Assembly: GCF_004745595.1 (NCBI RefSeq)
Contig: NZ_SRLH01000001.1
Coordinates: 124,001-188,000, forward strand
Direction of reading: 5' to 3'
Source: Flavobacterium humi
Lineage (GTDB): Bacteria > Bacteroidota > Bacteroidia > Flavobacteriales > Flavobacteriaceae
Length of the DNA: 64,000 bases
Shown: positions 63,301 through 64,000 of the stretch, one piece after another
Numbering within the stretch: position 1 is the first letter of the stretch
How the letters are laid out: each line of letters begins with the position of its first letter
Program-made: the position numbers and the translations under genes
The notes under the pieces: generated by a model
Told to the model about the DNA's origin: nothing
Databases searched by the model: none
Seen by the model: the letters and a program-made list of their open reading frames with translations, nothing else

Positions 63301-64000
63301 GGGGAATATAGCGAATCTTTTTGCTGTAGGGCAAGTAATATCGGGCCATGCCAATATTCCGGCAGGTACTACTATTACCGCAGTAACAGTTGGGAATTTC
63401 GGTTTTCCTTTCCCTCCGGTTACTTTGACATTATCAGCTCCGGTTACGGCTCCTGTAGCTGCCGGGACTCCTTTGAACTTCTCTTCTATGGCAAATAATT
63501 GTGCCGCCGTAGTCCTTGGGATGGATGCTGCCAGTGCAAATTTAGCTTTGGGAACAGGCGTTTCAGGAACAGGTATACAGGCAGGTTCAGTAATTACCGG
63601 TATAGCGATTAGCGGTAATGATTATCCTACCAGCTTGGTTAAAATTACTTTGTCACAACCTGTAGCCGGTTTGGCCCCATCGCCAATTACCGCTCAGCAG
63701 GCATTGTCATTTGCCGGGGTAACACCAGGTTCTTATACTGTAATTTTAACTGCTGCCGATCCTGCTATAGTTATTGGTATGACAGTTTCAGGAGCAGGTA
63801 TAAATCCGGGGACATTTGTAACGGATATGTCCGGGCCTAAATTGACTTTATCCGAACCGATCCAGGCGGGAGCTCCATCTCCTTTGGTACTGAATTTATA
63901 TTCTTTCAATACACAATCCAGCGGTTCGTTCATTTATGCATCGCCGGTTAATTATGCTGCCGGTCTGAACCATACTTTACAAATCGGTGACGGTATCTCG
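60356..64000 (+). CDS. Very large secreted adhesin-like repeat protein, 3' end outside window
   Basis: The frame is open from the ATG at 60356 to the window end, 1215 codons with no stop. After a long N-terminal region, a signal peptide ends near residue 43 (LLLFGVANSAFSQ). Then comes an ice-binding/adhesin-like mix of Gly, Thr, Ala and Asn. A 45-65-residue motif of the form IG-x-VxG-x-IxxGTxV-x-LTLS-x recurs at least five times (from about 60655, 60885, 63300, 63545 and 63745). Residues around 61535 show CAHSGLWSQPGTWDGDKVPT, and near 62770 SGDWNNPSTWVGSVVPSCGN recurs with the same Cys/Trp pattern. Signal peptide and composition suggest T9SS export; the sorting domain would lie beyond the window. 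Confidence 0.75.
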   Translation, partial: MIMQKKLRFTKVIDYFDFGKSTGRLHSTFWTLLLFGVANSAFSQTTLINPATDGGFNSGNTFAANGWTVANEGSGPIKWAVGNAASGITATGATTNGSPTVTLTAANANIAIGQIVYGSAIPANTFVQGISGTTLTLSQNAIVSAGGTTLGFGKYSGTMSVGAIQLTNASISANTYSVALSAANPNIAVGMAIAPVPGFIGANTYVASINGTTLGLSRASINNSALAVAQTLTFSATSAGISGNAAYVTNDNGASYSYGGYPVNRTVYFYRDINVPSAETAMTLTFDVKSDPSFGAGWQVWAAPISQTVAGTNTQVTSPFTHGVSWPGATLISFNSNPQVSVTKATAFIPKSFAGMPFRLIFVWTNGTSAGTSAPASIDNISLVSRMPEEITCAHSGLWSQPGTWDGDKVPTPADTVVLDNDDEVVMIDSRYSGCEDLILAGLNSLVQYAISSVMDEFTINNDLNIAAGGARFNNHDGTNGKYLKIGHNIDVGPSARFDSSLGNTGNFSGRLTLNGSLLQTITVDPSGFMGGSLPGTNGFSNVAGVLNQLEVTNTFPAATNVVWDVNGVRIKSTLILTSGRINVTSGNRVILGSFGSLNGVTILPGSGFTNGTVSRWMSSSNTKNVQPGTEYPGTDNNYKPFWYPFVSGAGLDRSLYLLPDANPTTAGEVAVTYTDANTVAGSLSIADGSYTINKKYNGNWVFTTPDGNAVPAGAAVYYTTAGNHRVGVYANGAFEAIDGTSRLMNASAALAGTHQDGTAQPFAFRKDLSLANLTAAPVYVGVANASVLNTAAAITSAGSGDWNNPSTWVGSVVPSCGNVATIASGHTVTVTTAADAAGVIISKGGTLANNAGSTTMTVGCTNNNAAFYNYGTHTMTTGNLKVNGFVAHKIGSFFNQTGGEIIIDSNNAGDAATSVAFGGASCKIETANLALTGGKITIVDPLVNIGTPASATSIGNYSLSTEGAAGTFTYNGSITGSTASMGNIANLFAVGQVISGHANIPAGTTITAVTVGNFGFPFPPVTLTLSAPVTAPVAAGTPLNFSSMANNCAAVVLGMDAASANLALGTGVSGTGIQAGSVITGIAISGNDYPTSLVKITLSQPVAGLAPSPITAQQALSFAGVTPGSYTVILTAADPAIVIGMTVSGAGINPGTFVTDMSGPKLTLSEPIQAGAPSPLVLNLYSFNTQSSGSFIYASPVNYAAGLNHTLQIGDGIS

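Overview
The window looks like chromosomal DNA of a Flavobacterium-like member of the Bacteroidetes. The evidence is: two proteins with type IX secretion (T9SS) character, many short lipoprotein and Gln-ending signal peptides, Bacteroidetes-type -7 promoter boxes (TAnnTTTG) in front of several genes, bacillithiol synthesis (bshA), a RibB protein with a degenerate RibA half, flavobacterial families of unknown function, and peptide precursors of the Bacteroidetes leader type. Almost everything is ordinary housekeeping or cell-surface content in short operons. The unusual material sits between genes.

Layout. 1-8.9 kb: the end of a serine-hydrolase protein, bshA plus a PrcB-like lipoprotein, a small beta-barrel protein, an LpxH-like phosphoesterase, aroC, a dicarboxylate/amino-acid symporter, a T9SS cargo protein and a TIGR00266 protein. 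9-20 kb: miaE, a 21-bp tandem array, a glycosyltransferase, a 2052-residue hybrid sensor kinase, a zinc peptidase, and a comM/yifB-type ATPase gene broken by one extra base. 20-34 kb: a DUF1398 lipoprotein, a DUF2975/Xre pair, a GAF histidine kinase, dsbD and tilS (overlapping), an ACGT-box array, pabB, a DUF4349 lipoprotein, lpd, two Cys-rich leader peptides, an Lrp regulator, a second 21-bp array and an amino-acid permease.

34-45.5 kb: an oxidative-stress block (katG, peroxiredoxin, thioredoxin, DUF6952-like, DoxX, tpx), then dgkA, ftsK, a LolA-like carrier, an LptF/G permease and ribB packed head to tail. 45.6-52.5 kb is the accessory part: tRNA-Ser(TGA), AT-rich orphan genes, one of them bracketed by inverted repeats, an SDR protein lacking its catalytic Tyr, an ECF sigma factor, a decayed lipoprotein with a JAMM-like motif, and an HTH gene preceded by three 40-bp inverted-repeat units. 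52.6-64 kb: an AraC regulator with a SnoaL-like secreted protein, a nitroreductase/HxlR divergent pair, a FrnE-type DsbA, a PAS-LuxR regulator, a DUF3667 protein, an Fpg/Nei glycosylase overlapping a DUF72 gene, and the first 1215 codons of a very large secreted repeat protein that runs off the window.

The strongest candidates for something undescribed are three intergenic arrays. Two (9.76-10.03 kb and 32.17-32.56 kb) are built from the same 21-bp unit, 12 and 19 copies in perfect register. The third (26.77-26.97 kb) is a run of 19 ACGT boxes spaced alternately 12 and 9/10 bp. All three have a period close to whole turns of the DNA helix, and each lies between the 3' end of one gene and the 5' end of the next gene on the same strand. 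Other points of note are a peptide-precursor pair without any modification or export gene nearby, and two genes with clear reading-frame damage.
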